DNA from: Rhodanobacter thiooxydans
GTDB taxonomy: Bacteria > Pseudomonadota > Gammaproteobacteria > Xanthomonadales > Rhodanobacteraceae
Length of the DNA stretch: 64,000 bases
Direction: 5' to 3'
Assembly (NCBI RefSeq): GCF_021545845.1
Contig: NZ_CP088923.1
Coordinates: 2,046,001 to 2,110,000 of the forward strand
Shown here: piece after piece, positions 22,613-30,947 of the stretch
Layout: every line of letters starts with the position of its first letter
How positions within the stretch are numbered: the stretch's first letter is position 1
Position numbers and translations under genes: made by a program
Notes under the pieces: generated by a model
Told to the model about the DNA's origin: nothing
The model's input: only the letters and a program-made list of their open reading frames with translations
The model's database searches: none

Positions 22613-23008
22613 TCAGGGATGCGGGTGGATCAGCGCATAGAGATCGGAGCCGGCGATGGTGATCCGCTTGTTCTCGTGACCGCGCCGCAACGCGACAGTT
22701 GTGGTGCCGTGTTCGTTGGCGTTCGCCTGGCTGATCAGGTCGGCCACGCGCTTCACGGCGTGGCCGTTGACGGCGAGGATGACGTCACCTGGCTGCAAGC
22801 CGTGCATGCCGTTGCCTTCGATCTTGACGATGGTCACGCCCTTGCCGGCAGCCGAGTCCAGGTCGAGCGAATGGCCTTCGGAGTTTTTCCACGTCAGGCT
22901 GTTGTCGGTGCTGTGCTCGTCGAGGCTCCAGTGTTGCCAGCTGGCGTGCGTCGGCAGCGTGAACATGGATGCAATGGCGATGGCTCCCAACAGTGAAAGG
23001 TGGCGCAT
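22613..23008 (-). CDS. Exported single-PDZ-domain protein
   Basis: A 131-residue protein. It begins MRHLSLLGAIAIASMFTLPTHASW, a signal peptide with likely cleavage after THA. A PDZ-like domain follows (VTIVKIEGNGMHGLQPGDVILAVNGHAVKRVADLISQ), so it is probably a periplasmic adaptor or protease-type PDZ without a catalytic domain. ATG 23008 is preferred because AAGGAG lies 8 bp upstream; the ATG two codons earlier would be too close to it. It heads the minus-strand group with two small membrane proteins. Confidence 0.75.
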   Translation of the reverse strand: MRHLSLLGAIAIASMFTLPTHASWQHWSLDEHSTDNSLTWKNSEGHSLDLDSAAGKGVTIVKIEGNGMHGLQPGDVILAVNGHAVKRVADLISQANANEHGTTTVALRRGHENKRITIAGSDLYALIHPHP

Positions 23009-23073
23009 GGGCATGACTCCTTGATTGATGGGCGGCCGAGTGCGGACCGCTGGGTGTTTCAGTTCATGGCGTC

Positions 23074-23190
23074 CTACGTGCAATCCGCCACGTCCTTGGC
23101 GTAGACGATGGGGACGTAGGGGTTGGACGCCGCGAGCTGCGCGGCGAGTTGATTCTGTGCAGCTGTGATGGCCTTAGTTTCGAGAAGAGA
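23074..23190 (-). pseudogene. Possible C-terminal gene remnant
   Basis: Between the lipoprotein stop and the PDZ gene, one minus-strand frame ending in TAG at 23076-23074 reads protein-like sequence (ETKAITAAQNQLAAQ, then ASNPYVPIVYAKDVADCT) with no start codon after the upstream gene ends. It could be the tail of a decayed gene or an unrecognised 3' extension. Only about 35 codons are involved, so the call is weak. Confidence 0.25.
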
Positions 23191-23197
23191 AGGGCGG

Positions 23198-23902
23198 TCA
23201 ATCAGAGAACACCGCAAAGCCCTTCTTGCCGTCCTTGTCCTTCATGTCCTTGCCGCAGTCGTCGATGTCCTTCTGCGTCATCGTGGCGTAGGGCTTAAAC
23301 GCGGGCATCGTCGCGGCCAGCTTCTGCTGCGAGGCCATCAGGTCGGGCAGGCGCTTGCACAGTTGCAGGGCGGCGGCCTGGATCTGATCGGTCTGCGGCT
23401 TGATGCTGGCCTCGATCTCCTTGTCGGTCTTGCCGGTGAACGTGCCCCAGAGCGCCTGCTTTGCTGCGCTGATGCCGATGTCCGCGCCCTGCGCGCCGAT
23501 GTCCATGCCGGCTTCGGCGATGCCGATGATCTGCTGGCGATGATCCACCAGCAGGGTGTGCTGCTCCGGCGTGGCCGGTACCGGCTTGCCGGCAATCACC
23601 AGCTCGCCTTGCGGGGTGATCACCGCCTTGGGCAGGGAGCCGTCGTGCGGGTGCGGACCGTCGCCGATGTGGATGTTGCCCAGGCTGATGTCCTTGCTGA
23701 CCAGCTCTTTCTTGGCCTGCTCGATGCCTTTGCGGACCTCGGTGGCAATCATCGAGGAAGAAGTCTGTTCGCGGACTTCCTTCGCGGCCTGCGTGGTGTC
23801 GCTGGCGGCGCCCGATGGGCTGGTGTCCTGCCCGGATTGGCTGCAGGCAGCCAGCGGCAGCAGCAGGACCAGTGCGAGCGTATTGAGCGTGATGCGCTTC
23901 AT
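23198..23902 (-). CDS. DUF2884 (YggN-like) lipoprotein
   Basis: A 234-residue lipoprotein. The signal peptide MKRITLNTLALVLLLPLAAC ends in a clear lipobox with acylated Cys20. The mature part contains a Ser/Thr-rich spacer and a domain resembling the DUF2884/YggN family (LLVDHRQQIIGIAEAGMDIG), with two late cysteines. Its function is not known. ATG 23902 has AAGGAG 7 bp upstream; the 30-codon longer frame is not supported. It follows the ABC permease gene by 34 bp and may belong to that operon. Confidence 0.8.
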   Translation of the reverse strand: MKRITLNTLALVLLLPLAACSQSGQDTSPSGAASDTTQAAKEVREQTSSSMIATEVRKGIEQAKKELVSKDISLGNIHIGDGPHPHDGSLPKAVITPQGELVIAGKPVPATPEQHTLLVDHRQQIIGIAEAGMDIGAQGADIGISAAKQALWGTFTGKTDKEIEASIKPQTDQIQAAALQLCKRLPDLMASQQKLAATMPAFKPYATMTQKDIDDCGKDMKDKDGKKGFAVFSD

Positions 23903-23936
23903 GGATGTTCTCCTTGATCTCGAGTTCGACCGGAAG

Positions 23937-24920
23937 TCAGCTGTCGTCGCGCCAGCGGCGGAACCAGATGGCGCCGGCGAGCATGGCCACACCTGCCACG
24001 GCGCCGATCAGGAACTGCGGGGTGACCAGCACGGCGTAGTTATGGGTCAGGTCGAGCATGTTCGCGAAAATCTGATGATTGTCGCTGGCGGTCTGACCGA
24101 ATTTCGAGGCGACGTCGTCGGACAGCTGACCCGGGATCCAGCCACCGGGAAATACGCTGAGCAGGGCACGCCCCACCACATTGCCCCAGAACCACTTGTC
24201 GCTGAGGTTGAACAAGCCCATCAGGTTGAACCAGCTGACCACGATGCCGGTGCCCACAGGAATGATCAGTGCCCACAGGAACGGCTTGCCGCGTGCCCAG
24301 GCCGAGCACAGCATCAGCCAGCCTACCGTGGGCAGCGCCCACACCACATACAGCGGGATGTTGCTTAGCATGACGGTGGCGATGCGGAACGGATGCGGCA
24401 ATGTCCACAACATCTGCCAAAGATGGGCGCCGTGGAATGAGGCGGTGATCGCCAGCATGACCAGGACCAGCAGTCCGGTCGCGACACTGGTGACGATCGC
24501 GATCGCCGGGGCCAGCACCGTGGCGCAGGCCACCTTGGACAGCACGGTGTCGCGGTCGGAGATCGGCAGCGATTTCCAGAACAGGATGCTGCGATCACGG
24601 CGGTCGTCGTAAAGCGAATTCAGGCTGTAGAAGAAAACCACCACGAACAGCACGATGCCGATCAGCACTGCTGGCGTCAGGATGCTGATGTCGAGCGCCT
24701 TGCCGATCGTATCCAGGGCATCGGCACCCATGTGCGCGGTGATCGTGTTGAAGTCGATGCCGTTGACATGCACTCCGCCGCGCACACGGAACACCTCACC
24801 GGTGATGATGCTCATCAAGGTCAGCAGGAGGACGACACCGCCGGTGATGATCGGTGCCCATACGAAGCTTCCGCGATGTTCCCAGAACTCGCGCTTGATC
24901 AGCCAGTAGAAGGTCTTCAT
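23937..24920 (-). CDS. ABC transporter permease (ABC-2 type)
   Basis: A 327-residue inner-membrane protein with about six hydrophobic segments and a large periplasmic loop after the first helix (MKTFYWLIKREFWEHRGSF, then helix ITGGVVLLLTLMSIITG). The cytoplasmic motif YDDRRDRSILFWKSLPISD is typical of ABC-2 exporter permeases in bacitracin/lantibiotic-type systems. Its ATG overlaps the stop of the ATPase gene (ATGA), so the two are translated together. The cargo is unknown. Control by the YtrA-type regulator suggests a response to envelope stress or cell-wall antibiotics, by analogy with the Bacillus ytr operon. Confidence 0.85.
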   Translation of the reverse strand: MKTFYWLIKREFWEHRGSFVWAPIITGGVVLLLTLMSIITGEVFRVRGGVHVNGIDFNTITAHMGADALDTIGKALDISILTPAVLIGIVLFVVVFFYSLNSLYDDRRDRSILFWKSLPISDRDTVLSKVACATVLAPAIAIVTSVATGLLVLVMLAITASFHGAHLWQMLWTLPHPFRIATVMLSNIPLYVVWALPTVGWLMLCSAWARGKPFLWALIIPVGTGIVVSWFNLMGLFNLSDKWFWGNVVGRALLSVFPGGWIPGQLSDDVASKFGQTASDNHQIFANMLDLTHNYAVLVTPQFLIGAVAGVAMLAGAIWFRRWRDDS

Positions 24921-25774
24921 GTGTAGGTCCCTTTCATGGTGGCGACGAACAGATCGCTGACGGAGGGGCGGCGGGTTTCGCCCAGCGCCTGCAGCTGCGT
25001 GCGGTCGGCGCCGTCGAACAGGAAGATGCTCTTGCCGAATACCTGGCGCTCGTCCAGCGGTTTCAGCGCGCGGGCGGCGGCGGCCCGGTCGGCGCCCACC
25101 ATCACCTCGATGAAGCGCTCGCCCACCGCATCCATGTCGGCGTCCAGCACGATCCTGCCGTCGCGGATGAACATCAGGTCGGTGAGAATGTGCTCGACTT
25201 CCTCCACTTGATGCGTGGTGACGATGATGGTCTTGTTCTCGTCGAAGTAGTCCTCCAGTAGGTTCTGGTAGAACTGCTTGCGGTAGAGGATGTCCAGGCC
25301 CAGGGTGGGCTCGTCCAGGATCAGCAGCTTGGCGTCGATCGCCATCACCAGCGCCAGGTGCAGCTGCACGATCATGCCCTTGGACATCTGCCGCACGCGC
25401 TGCTCGGGCTGCAGCTTGGTGCGCGCCAGGAACGCCTCGCACTTGGCGCGGTCGAAGCGCGGGTGCACGTTGGCGACGAAGTCCACCGCCTGGCGCACCT
25501 TGATCCAGCGCGGCAGCACGGCCACGTCGGCGATGAAGCAGACCTCGCCCATCAGCTTGTCGCGCTGCTTGCGCGGGTCGTAGCCCAGCACGCTCAATTC
25601 GCCGGCGAAGTCGGTGAGGCCGAGGATCGCCTTCAGCGCGGTGGTCTTGCCGGCGCCGTTGGGGCCGATCAGGCCCACGATGCGGCCGGGCTCGATCTGG
25701 AAGCTGACGTTGTCCAGCGCCAGCGCGGACTTGTACCGCTTGCTCAGGCCGCTGGCCGTGATTACCGCGCTCAT
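24917..25774 (-). CDS. ABC transporter ATP-binding protein (YtrB-like)
   Basis: A 285-residue ATPase. Walker A is GPNGAGKTT near residue 38, the Walker B region is LLILDEPTLGLD, and the switch histidine lies in TTHQVEE. The signature loop is the degenerate MSKGM instead of LSGGQ, as in YtrB-type exporters. The C-terminal 70 residues form an extra domain. The start MSAVITASGLSKRYK is chosen over a 30-codon upstream extension. The gene overlaps both neighbours by four bases (GntR gene upstream, permease downstream), a tightly coupled cassette. Confidence 0.92.
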   Translation of the reverse strand: MSAVITASGLSKRYKSALALDNVSFQIEPGRIVGLIGPNGAGKTTALKAILGLTDFAGELSVLGYDPRKQRDKLMGEVCFIADVAVLPRWIKVRQAVDFVANVHPRFDRAKCEAFLARTKLQPEQRVRQMSKGMIVQLHLALVMAIDAKLLILDEPTLGLDILYRKQFYQNLLEDYFDENKTIIVTTHQVEEVEHILTDLMFIRDGRIVLDADMDAVGERFIEVMVGADRAAAARALKPLDERQVFGKSIFLFDGADRTQLQALGETRRPSVSDLFVATMKGTYT

Positions 25775-26145
25775 GGCGTCTCTCCCTTGTTGGCGCCGGC
25801 TTCGCGCAGCAGCGTCTTCAGGTCCAGCCCCAGCCGCTGCAGCCGGGCGAACAGCTGCGGCCACTCCTCGCGCAGGAAGCGCTCGCGTTCCGATTTCAGC
25901 AGCGCCTCGCGGGCGCCTTCGATGACGAACATGCCCAGACCTCTCCTTTTCTCAACCAGTTGTTCGTCGACCAGTTCCTGATACGCCTTCGACACGGTCA
26001 GCGGATTGATCTGAAAATCCGCGGCCACCTGGCGTACCGACGGCAGCGGGTCGCCCTCGTTCAAGGCGCCGTCCAGAATCATCGCCACCACGCGTTGCTG
26101 CAGCTGGCGATAGATCGGGACGCTGTCGTTCCAGGTCATGGTCAT
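25771..26145 (-). CDS. GntR-family repressor, YtrA subfamily
   Basis: A 124-residue protein with the N-terminal GntR winged helix (PIYRQLQQRVVAMILDGALNEG, then LPSVRQVAADFQINPLTVSKAY) and the short C-terminal dimerisation helices of the YtrA subfamily, not a full effector domain. ATG 26145 has AAGGA 7 bp upstream; an ATG two codons later is also possible. Its stop overlaps the ATPase start. YtrA proteins autoregulate their ABC operons, and a matching 24-bp dyad overlaps the promoter at 26520-26543. Confidence 0.93.
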   Translation of the reverse strand: MTMTWNDSVPIYRQLQQRVVAMILDGALNEGDPLPSVRQVAADFQINPLTVSKAYQELVDEQLVEKRRGLGMFVIEGAREALLKSERERFLREEWPQLFARLQRLGLDLKTLLREAGANKGETP

Positions 26146-26148
26146 GGG

Positions 26149-26490
26149 TTATTCCTTGCTGATGCGGCCGAACTTGTTGCCAAACGAATAGTAGGGCATG
26201 ACCAACTGCGGCCCGAGCAGGCTGAGCTGCTCCGTGCCGCTGGCTCCGTGCAGGTGGCTGATAGCCGGGATGGTGGCGATACCGGCGGTGCCGGCATCGC
26301 TCAGCAAGGCGGCGGCGCGCAGCTCGGCGGCGTTGGGGCGCACCTGCACCGGCATCAGGTTGATGACATGGGTGGCGTTGGTCCTGCTGGCCGGGGCTGC
26401 CAGGGGCGCGACGTTGTAGTTGACGGCGCTCAGGCTGGCGAGGGTGAACAGGACGGCGGCGGCGCTGGCGATCAGGTTTTGCGCTTTCAT
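26149..26490 (-). CDS. Small exported hypothetical protein heading the YtrA-type operon
   Basis: A 113-residue protein beginning MKAQNLIASAAAVLFTLASLSAV, an export signal or anchor. The remainder has no recognised domain (NLMPVQVRPNAAELRAAAL... YYSFGNKFGRISKE). It is the first gene after the operator-promoter and ends 3 bp before the GntR start, so it is co-transcribed with the regulator and ABC genes. A periplasmic accessory role for the exporter is a guess. Confidence 0.7.
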   Translation of the reverse strand: MKAQNLIASAAAVLFTLASLSAVNYNVAPLAAPASRTNATHVINLMPVQVRPNAAELRAAALLSDAGTAGIATIPAISHLHGASGTEQLSLLGPQLVMPYYSFGNKFGRISKE

Positions 26491-26519
26491 GACAGGCCTC
26501 CTTAGTGACCTCGTTAAGT

Positions 26520-26560
26520 AGTGTTGTAGTGAACTATAACACTAAACTTTAAGCAGTCAA
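26520..26560 (-). promoter_or_regulatory. Promoter and YtrA-type operator of the ABC operon
   Basis: On the minus strand, TTGACT (26560-26555) and TATAGT (26538-26533) are separated by 16 bp, a strong sigma-70-type promoter. A 24-bp near-perfect dyad, AGTGTTATAGT-TC-ACTACAACACT at 26543-26520, covers the -10 and the start point, the expected position for repression by the GntR/YtrA protein encoded two genes downstream. The first gene starts at 26490. Confidence 0.8.
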
Positions 26561-26741
26561 TAGGCAGGATGCGATTTCGCAACATGACTGATGGCCTATG
26601 TGGCTGGACGATGGCCCAATGGCCTGGCCGCCATCGTCCGCATCTGGCGGGGGCGGCCGCTCGGCCGTCACCGCCGGCCGCGATCCGCGGCCTTCGGCGA
26701 ACATGATTCAATGTGCCGATATCCGTCACGCGGAGGCAGGC

Positions 26742-27527
26742 ATGGATCTCGAATTGCTCGACCGGGTCGTGGTGGTCACCGGCGCCAGCAAGGGCATCGG
26801 CCTGGCCTGTGCGATCGCGTTCGCGCGCGAAGGGGCGAAGGTGGTCGGTGTTTCGCGCGATCCGGCGAACCTGCGCGCCGCGCAACAGCGGCTCGAGTCG
26901 CTCGGCCTGGCGGTGACGGTGCACTCGGCCGACCTGAAGGACAGCGTGGCGGCACAACTGGTCATGGAGCGCATCGAACACGACCGTGGCCCGGTCGACG
27001 TGCTGGTCAACTGTGCCGGAGCCGCGCGCCGTGCGCCGCCGGATGAGCTGGATGCCGCCGCAATGCAGGCGGCGATGCAGGCGAAGTACTTCAACTACAT
27101 GCACGCGATCGACCCGGTGATCCGCCGCATGGGCGCGCGCGGTGGCGGCAGCATCGTCAACGTGATCGGGCAGGGCGGACGCCAGGCCAATCCACAGCAC
27201 ATCGGCGGCGGCGCAGCAAACGCCGCCCTGATGCTGGCCACGGTGGGCTATGCAAATGCCTATGCCGGCAAGGGCGTGCGGGTGAATGCGATCAACCCCG
27301 GCATCACCCGTACCGGTCGGGTCGACGAGGGCCTGGATGCCGCGGTCCGCGCCAGCGGGAGGCCGCGCGAGGAAGTGCTGACCGCACAGCTTGCTGGCAT
27401 CCCGCTGGGCCGCATGGCCGAACCGGCGGAGATCGCCGACGTCGCGGTGTTCCTGGCTTCGGCGCGCGCCAGCTATGTCACCGGCGCGATCATCCCGATG
27501 GACGGCGGCAAGACGTCGACGATCTGA
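26742..27527 (+). CDS. SDR-fold protein lacking the usual catalytic Tyr-Lys pair
   Basis: A 261-residue short-chain dehydrogenase/reductase-type protein. The cofactor-binding motif TGASKGIG (residues 13-20), the NCAG segment and the C-terminal [20 protein letters not shown] are canonical. In the active-site region, where SDRs have Ser...YxxSK, this protein reads [24 protein letters not shown], with no Tyr-x-x-x-Lys. It belongs to a divergent subgroup or has lost dehydrogenase chemistry. ATG 26742 follows a GGAG-type site; an upstream extension is not supported. A terminator hairpin follows. Confidence 0.85.
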   Translation: MDLELLDRVVVVTGASKGIGLACAIAFAREGAKVVGVSRDPANLRAAQQRLESLGLAVTVHSADLKDSVAAQLVMERIEHDRGPVDVLVNCAGAARRAPPDELDAAAMQAAMQAKYFNYMHAIDPVIRRMGARGGGSIVNVIGQGGRQANPQHIGGGAANAALMLATVGYANAYAGKGVRVNAINPGITRTGRVDEGLDAAVRASGRPREEVLTAQLAGIPLGRMAEPAEIADVAVFLASARASYVTGAIIPMDGGKTSTI

Positions 27528-27533
27528 TCACCA

Positions 27534-27567
27534 GCGCAAAGGCCGGCTGCGAGGTCGGCCTTTGCGC
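27534..27567. terminator. Bidirectional stem-loop between the SDR and amidohydrolase genes
   Basis: An exact 11-bp stem (GCGCAAAGGCC at 27534-27544, GGCCTTTGCGC at 27557-27567) with a 12-base loop lies between two convergent genes. Confidence 0.7.
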
Positions 27568-27582
27568 GTGCGGTTTACCCGA

Positions 27583-29250
27583 TCAGTCCTGCGCAGCGTA
27601 GACCTGCCTGCCGCCGACCCAGGTCTGCAACACCTTGGTGCTCCAGATCCTGCTGGCCGGATCCTTGAAGATGTCGTGGTCGATCAGGATGAAGTCGGCC
27701 CACTTGCCCGGCTCCAAGGTGCCCAGGGTCTTTTCCGCGTGTTCCGCGTACGCCGCATCGAGGGTGAACACGCGCAATGCCTCGGTCGGCGTCATGTCCT
27801 GGTCCGGGTACCAGCCGCCCGGCGGCTGGCCCTGGTGGTCTTCGCGGGTGATCGCCGAGTACAGGCCGTAGAACGGGTTCGGCGATTCCACCGGGAAATC
27901 CGAGCCGCCGGCGACGATCGTGCCCTGCTGGAGGAAGCGCTGCCAGGCGTAGGCGCCCTTGATCCGCTGGTGGCCGATGCGGTCTTCGGCCATGTTCATG
28001 TCGGAGGTGGCGTGGGTCGGTTGCATCGAGGCGATCAGCTTGAGCGGCACGAAGCGCGGGATGTCCCCGAGCGAGACGATCTGCGCATGCTCGATGCGGT
28101 TGCGCAGCGCGATGCCGTTGGGGTGGGCTTTGTAGGCTGCCGCGTAGCTGTCGAGCACCTCGCGGTTGGCGTGGTCGCCGATCGCGTGGACCGCGACCTG
28201 GTAGCCCCTGCCCAGCGCCTTGCCGATCTCCGCGGTCAGCTCCGCCGGCTGCAGGAACAGCAGGCCGCGGTTGTGCGGATCGTCGGAGTAGGGCGCGAGC
28301 ATCGCCGCGCCGCGGCTGCCCAGTGCGCCGTCGGCGAACAGCTTGACCGCGCGCACGGTGAGGAAGTCGTTGCCGTAGCCGACCAGCGGGCCGTCCTTGC
28401 TGATCGTGTCGAAATCGCCGTCGGTGCCGCGGATCATCGCGTAGATACGCGCGGTGAGCTTGTGCTCGTCGGCATAGCGGCGGTAGAGCCGGTAATTGGC
28501 CAGGTCGATGCCGGCATCGGCGACGCCGGTGAGGCCCACGCTGGCCATTTCGGCCAGTGCGGTATCCAGCGCGGCGGCTTTCTGCTGCGGAGTCGGCGGC
28601 GGGACTTTCGCATCGATCAGCGCGCTGGCGCCGTCGACCAAGACGCCGGCGGGGTTGCCGCTGGCGTCGCGCTCGATGCGCCCGCCGCTGGGATCCTGGC
28701 TGGCCTGGCCGATCCCAGCCAGCTTGATGGCGGCGCTGTTGGCCCAGCCGGCGTGGCCGTCGACGCGGCTCAGCCAGACCGGACGGTCGGCGACCGCGGT
28801 GTCGAGTTCCTTCGCGGTGGGGAAGCGACCGAGCTTCCAGATTTCCTGGTTCCAGCCGCTGCCGAGGATCCACTTCGCCTCGGGGTACGCCGCGGCGTAC
28901 GCCTTCACCTTCGCCAGCGCCTCGTCCAGCGACTTCGTGCCGGCGAGGTCGACGCTGTTGCGCGCGTAGCCGAGTTCCAGTACGTGGCCGTGGGCGTCGA
29001 TCAGCCCGGGCAGCAGGGTGTGGCCGCGGCCGTCGACCACCTTGGCGTCGCCGGCGCGGCTGGCCAGTTCGGCATGGCTGCCAGTGGCCACCACCTTGCC
29101 CTGGTCGACCAGCAGCGCCTGGAAGCGCTGCAGCTTGCCGTGGCTGTCCAGCGTGTAGCCGTTGACGTTGTCGACCAGCAGGTCGGCGGCTTGCGCGGCC
29201 GGCGCGAGTGCCAGCAGGGCCAGCAGCGGCAAATGGAGCAAGCGGTTCAT
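27583..29250 (-). CDS. Exported YtcJ-like amidohydrolase
   Basis: A 555-residue metal-dependent hydrolase of the amidohydrolase family 3. A signal peptide ([23 protein letters not shown]) sends it out of the cytoplasm. The metal-binding HxH is in GLIDAHGHV (His87, His89), and later metal and catalytic motifs are visible ([43 protein letters not shown]). YtcJ/AepA-type enzymes hydrolyse amide or cyclic imide bonds; the substrate here is unknown. The start at 29250 is fixed by the signal peptide. Immediately upstream lies the remnant of an azoreductase gene. Confidence 0.92.
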   Translation of the reverse strand: MNRLLHLPLLALLALAPAAQAADLLVDNVNGYTLDSHGKLQRFQALLVDQGKVVATGSHAELASRAGDAKVVDGRGHTLLPGLIDAHGHVLELGYARNSVDLAGTKSLDEALAKVKAYAAAYPEAKWILGSGWNQEIWKLGRFPTAKELDTAVADRPVWLSRVDGHAGWANSAAIKLAGIGQASQDPSGGRIERDASGNPAGVLVDGASALIDAKVPPPTPQQKAAALDTALAEMASVGLTGVADAGIDLANYRLYRRYADEHKLTARIYAMIRGTDGDFDTISKDGPLVGYGNDFLTVRAVKLFADGALGSRGAAMLAPYSDDPHNRGLLFLQPAELTAEIGKALGRGYQVAVHAIGDHANREVLDSYAAAYKAHPNGIALRNRIEHAQIVSLGDIPRFVPLKLIASMQPTHATSDMNMAEDRIGHQRIKGAYAWQRFLQQGTIVAGGSDFPVESPNPFYGLYSAITREDHQGQPPGGWYPDQDMTPTEALRVFTLDAAYAEHAEKTLGTLEPGKWADFILIDHDIFKDPASRIWSTKVLQTWVGGRQVYAAQD

Positions 29251-29289
29251 GCGCAGTTCCCCATGGCGATGGAACCGGCAGTGTGTCGG

Positions 29290-29798
29290 CGTGCGTGCGG
29301 TTTTTCCACTGCGCAACCCGTGCCGTGGCGCGCACCACGGCAAACGCCTCCCGCACGAACTCGACCTCGTTGATGCCGATGAAGGCGAAGACGGCACGCA
29401 GGCAGGGTTCCTGGAAGTCCGTCGCCGCAGCCAGTGCGTTCTTGCCGCAGATGCCGCCGCGGCGGGAGGCGATGATCACCCGCTTGCCGCCGGCCCGGCC
29501 TTCGGGGCCGTTCGCGGCGTAGCGGAAGGTCTTGCCGGCAACCAGGATGCGGTCGAGCCAGGCCTTGAGCGAACTGGAGATGGCGAAGTTGTACATCGGC
29601 GCGCCGATCACCACCACGTCGGCGGTGAGGGATTCTTCCGGTATTTCGGTGCCGAGCACGGAGGCTGTGCGGCCAGTCGTGGCAGCGGACATTGGCTTCG
29701 AGCGTGCTGCGCTTCAGCTCGGCTACGATGTCGGCGGTCAGTTGACGCGACACCGGGTAGCCACCCGGCGCGCTGGAGTCGATATGCAAGAGTTTCAT
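29290..29798 (-). pseudogene. azoR: Broken FMN-dependent NADH-azoreductase gene
   Basis: An AzoR-type gene split between two frames. From ATG 29798 (AGGAA 7 bp upstream) the first frame gives MKLLHIDSSAPGGYPVSRQL to about VRCHDW (42 residues). From about 29665 the homology resumes in another frame ([20 protein letters not shown], then [20 protein letters not shown]). Compared with intact AzoR of about 200 residues, 25-30 residues between the halves are missing, with a frame change. The C-terminal 20 residues and stop are also lost, the frame running on into the amidohydrolase gene. The sequence is therefore doubly damaged and unlikely to be functional. The adjacent divergent LysR gene looks intact. 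Confidence 0.85.
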
Positions 29799-29899
29799 GA
29801 GCAGGTTCCTGATCGAACCAAGTGATTGGCGATGGAAATCAGGATATATTCGGAACAATGTCGCGATGAGACGGCGGTTATCGAACTTGTCGTTCTTGA

Positions 29900-30886
29900 A
29901 TGGAAACGACCATGACGATGCTGAGCGGTGCCCTGCAGGACCTCAACGACCTGTATTTCTTCGCCGCGGTGGTCGAGCACGGCGGCTTTTCCGCGGCCGG
30001 TCGCGCGCTGGGCGTGCCGAAGTCGCGCCTGAGCAAACGCGTGGCGCAACTGGAGGAACGTCTCGGCGTGCGCCTGCTGCAGCGGACCACCCGGCGCTTC
30101 GTGGTGACCGAAGTCGGCGAGCGCTTCTATGCCCACTGTCGCGCGGTGCTGGAAGAAGCGCAGGCGGCGCAGGATGCGGTAGACGAGCTGCGCGCCGAAC
30201 CGCGTGGCGTGGTGAGGCTGAGCTGCCCCGTGTCGCTGGCGCAGACCGTGCTGGCGCACGTGCTGCCGGATTTTCTCGCGCAGTACCCGAAGATGCAGGT
30301 GCGGCTGCTGTCCGGCAATCGCCGGGTCGACGTGATCGGCGAAGGTTATGACCTGGCGATCCGCGTGCGCACCAAGCTGGACACTGACGCAAACCTGGTG
30401 ATCCGCACGTTCGGCCTGTCGCGCACCAAGCTGGTGGCCAGCCCGGCGCTGCTGAAGGCGCTGGGGCGCCCGGTTCAGCCGGACGACCTGGCCCGGCTGC
30501 CGGCGCTGTCGATGAGCGAGCACGAGGGCGCCCAGCTGTGGGAACTGATCGGCGCCAACGGCGCGCAGACCAGCGTGGAAGTGCAGGCGCGGCTGATCAC
30601 CGGTGATTTCGCCGTGCTGCTGGAAGCCGCCCGTCGCGGCATGGGCGTGGCGTTGCTGCCGGAGTTCGTCTGCGCGCCGGCGATCGCCGCGGGTGAACTG
30701 GAAGTGGTGCTGCCGGAGTGGAGCGTGCCCGAGGGCACCATGCACTTCGTCTACCCCAGCCGCCGCGGCATGCTGCCGGGCGTACGCGCGCTGGTGGATT
30801 TCCTGGCCGAGCGGCTGCCGGCCACCACCCCGCTGAAGCACGAGCAGAGCAAGCGCGGCGCAAGGGACGAACTTCCCGCAGCGTGA
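29900..30886 (+). CDS. LysR-family transcriptional regulator (divergent from azoR remnant)
   Basis: A regulator of about 328 residues with an N-terminal winged helix-turn-helix (LNDLYFFAAVVEHGGFSAAG, then VPKSRLSKRVAQLEERLGV) and a LysR substrate-binding domain. The pattern resembles the subgroup that controls quinone or azo reductases and other oxidoreductases from divergent promoters. Its usual target, the azoreductase gene on the other strand, is broken here, so it may act elsewhere or be becoming redundant. The start could be ATG 29900 or 29912; GGAA lies 6 bp before the latter. Confidence 0.9.
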   Translation: METTMTMLSGALQDLNDLYFFAAVVEHGGFSAAGRALGVPKSRLSKRVAQLEERLGVRLLQRTTRRFVVTEVGERFYAHCRAVLEEAQAAQDAVDELRAEPRGVVRLSCPVSLAQTVLAHVLPDFLAQYPKMQVRLLSGNRRVDVIGEGYDLAIRVRTKLDTDANLVIRTFGLSRTKLVASPALLKALGRPVQPDDLARLPALSMSEHEGAQLWELIGANGAQTSVEVQARLITGDFAVLLEAARRGMGVALLPEFVCAPAIAAGELEVVLPEWSVPEGTMHFVYPSRRGMLPGVRALVDFLAERLPATTPLKHEQSKRGARDELPAA

Positions 30887-30926
30887 TGCGCAGGGCGGAT
30901 CCGATGCGGTACCCTGTTGGGCTCAC

Positions 30927-30942
30927 GGACATTTATACGGCC
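30927..30942 (+). promoter_or_regulatory. MetJ-like pair ahead of the aminotransferase gene
   Basis: GGACATTT-ATACGGCC, two adjacent octamers each matching AGACGTCT at 5 of 8 positions, ends 5 bp before the ATG at 30948. It shares TATACGGCCA and the GGAC start with the site between cysB and cysG (13676-13691). The recurrence ahead of sulfur-metabolism genes is what makes it notable; either match alone would be weak. Confidence 0.35.
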
Positions 30943-30947
30943 AAACG

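Noticed and set aside
27575-29692. A 705-codon minus-strand frame joining azoreductase and further sequence
   Set aside because: Only its first 100 codons match azoreductase; beyond that it is an out-of-frame reading of the amidohydrolase gene, not a fusion protein.
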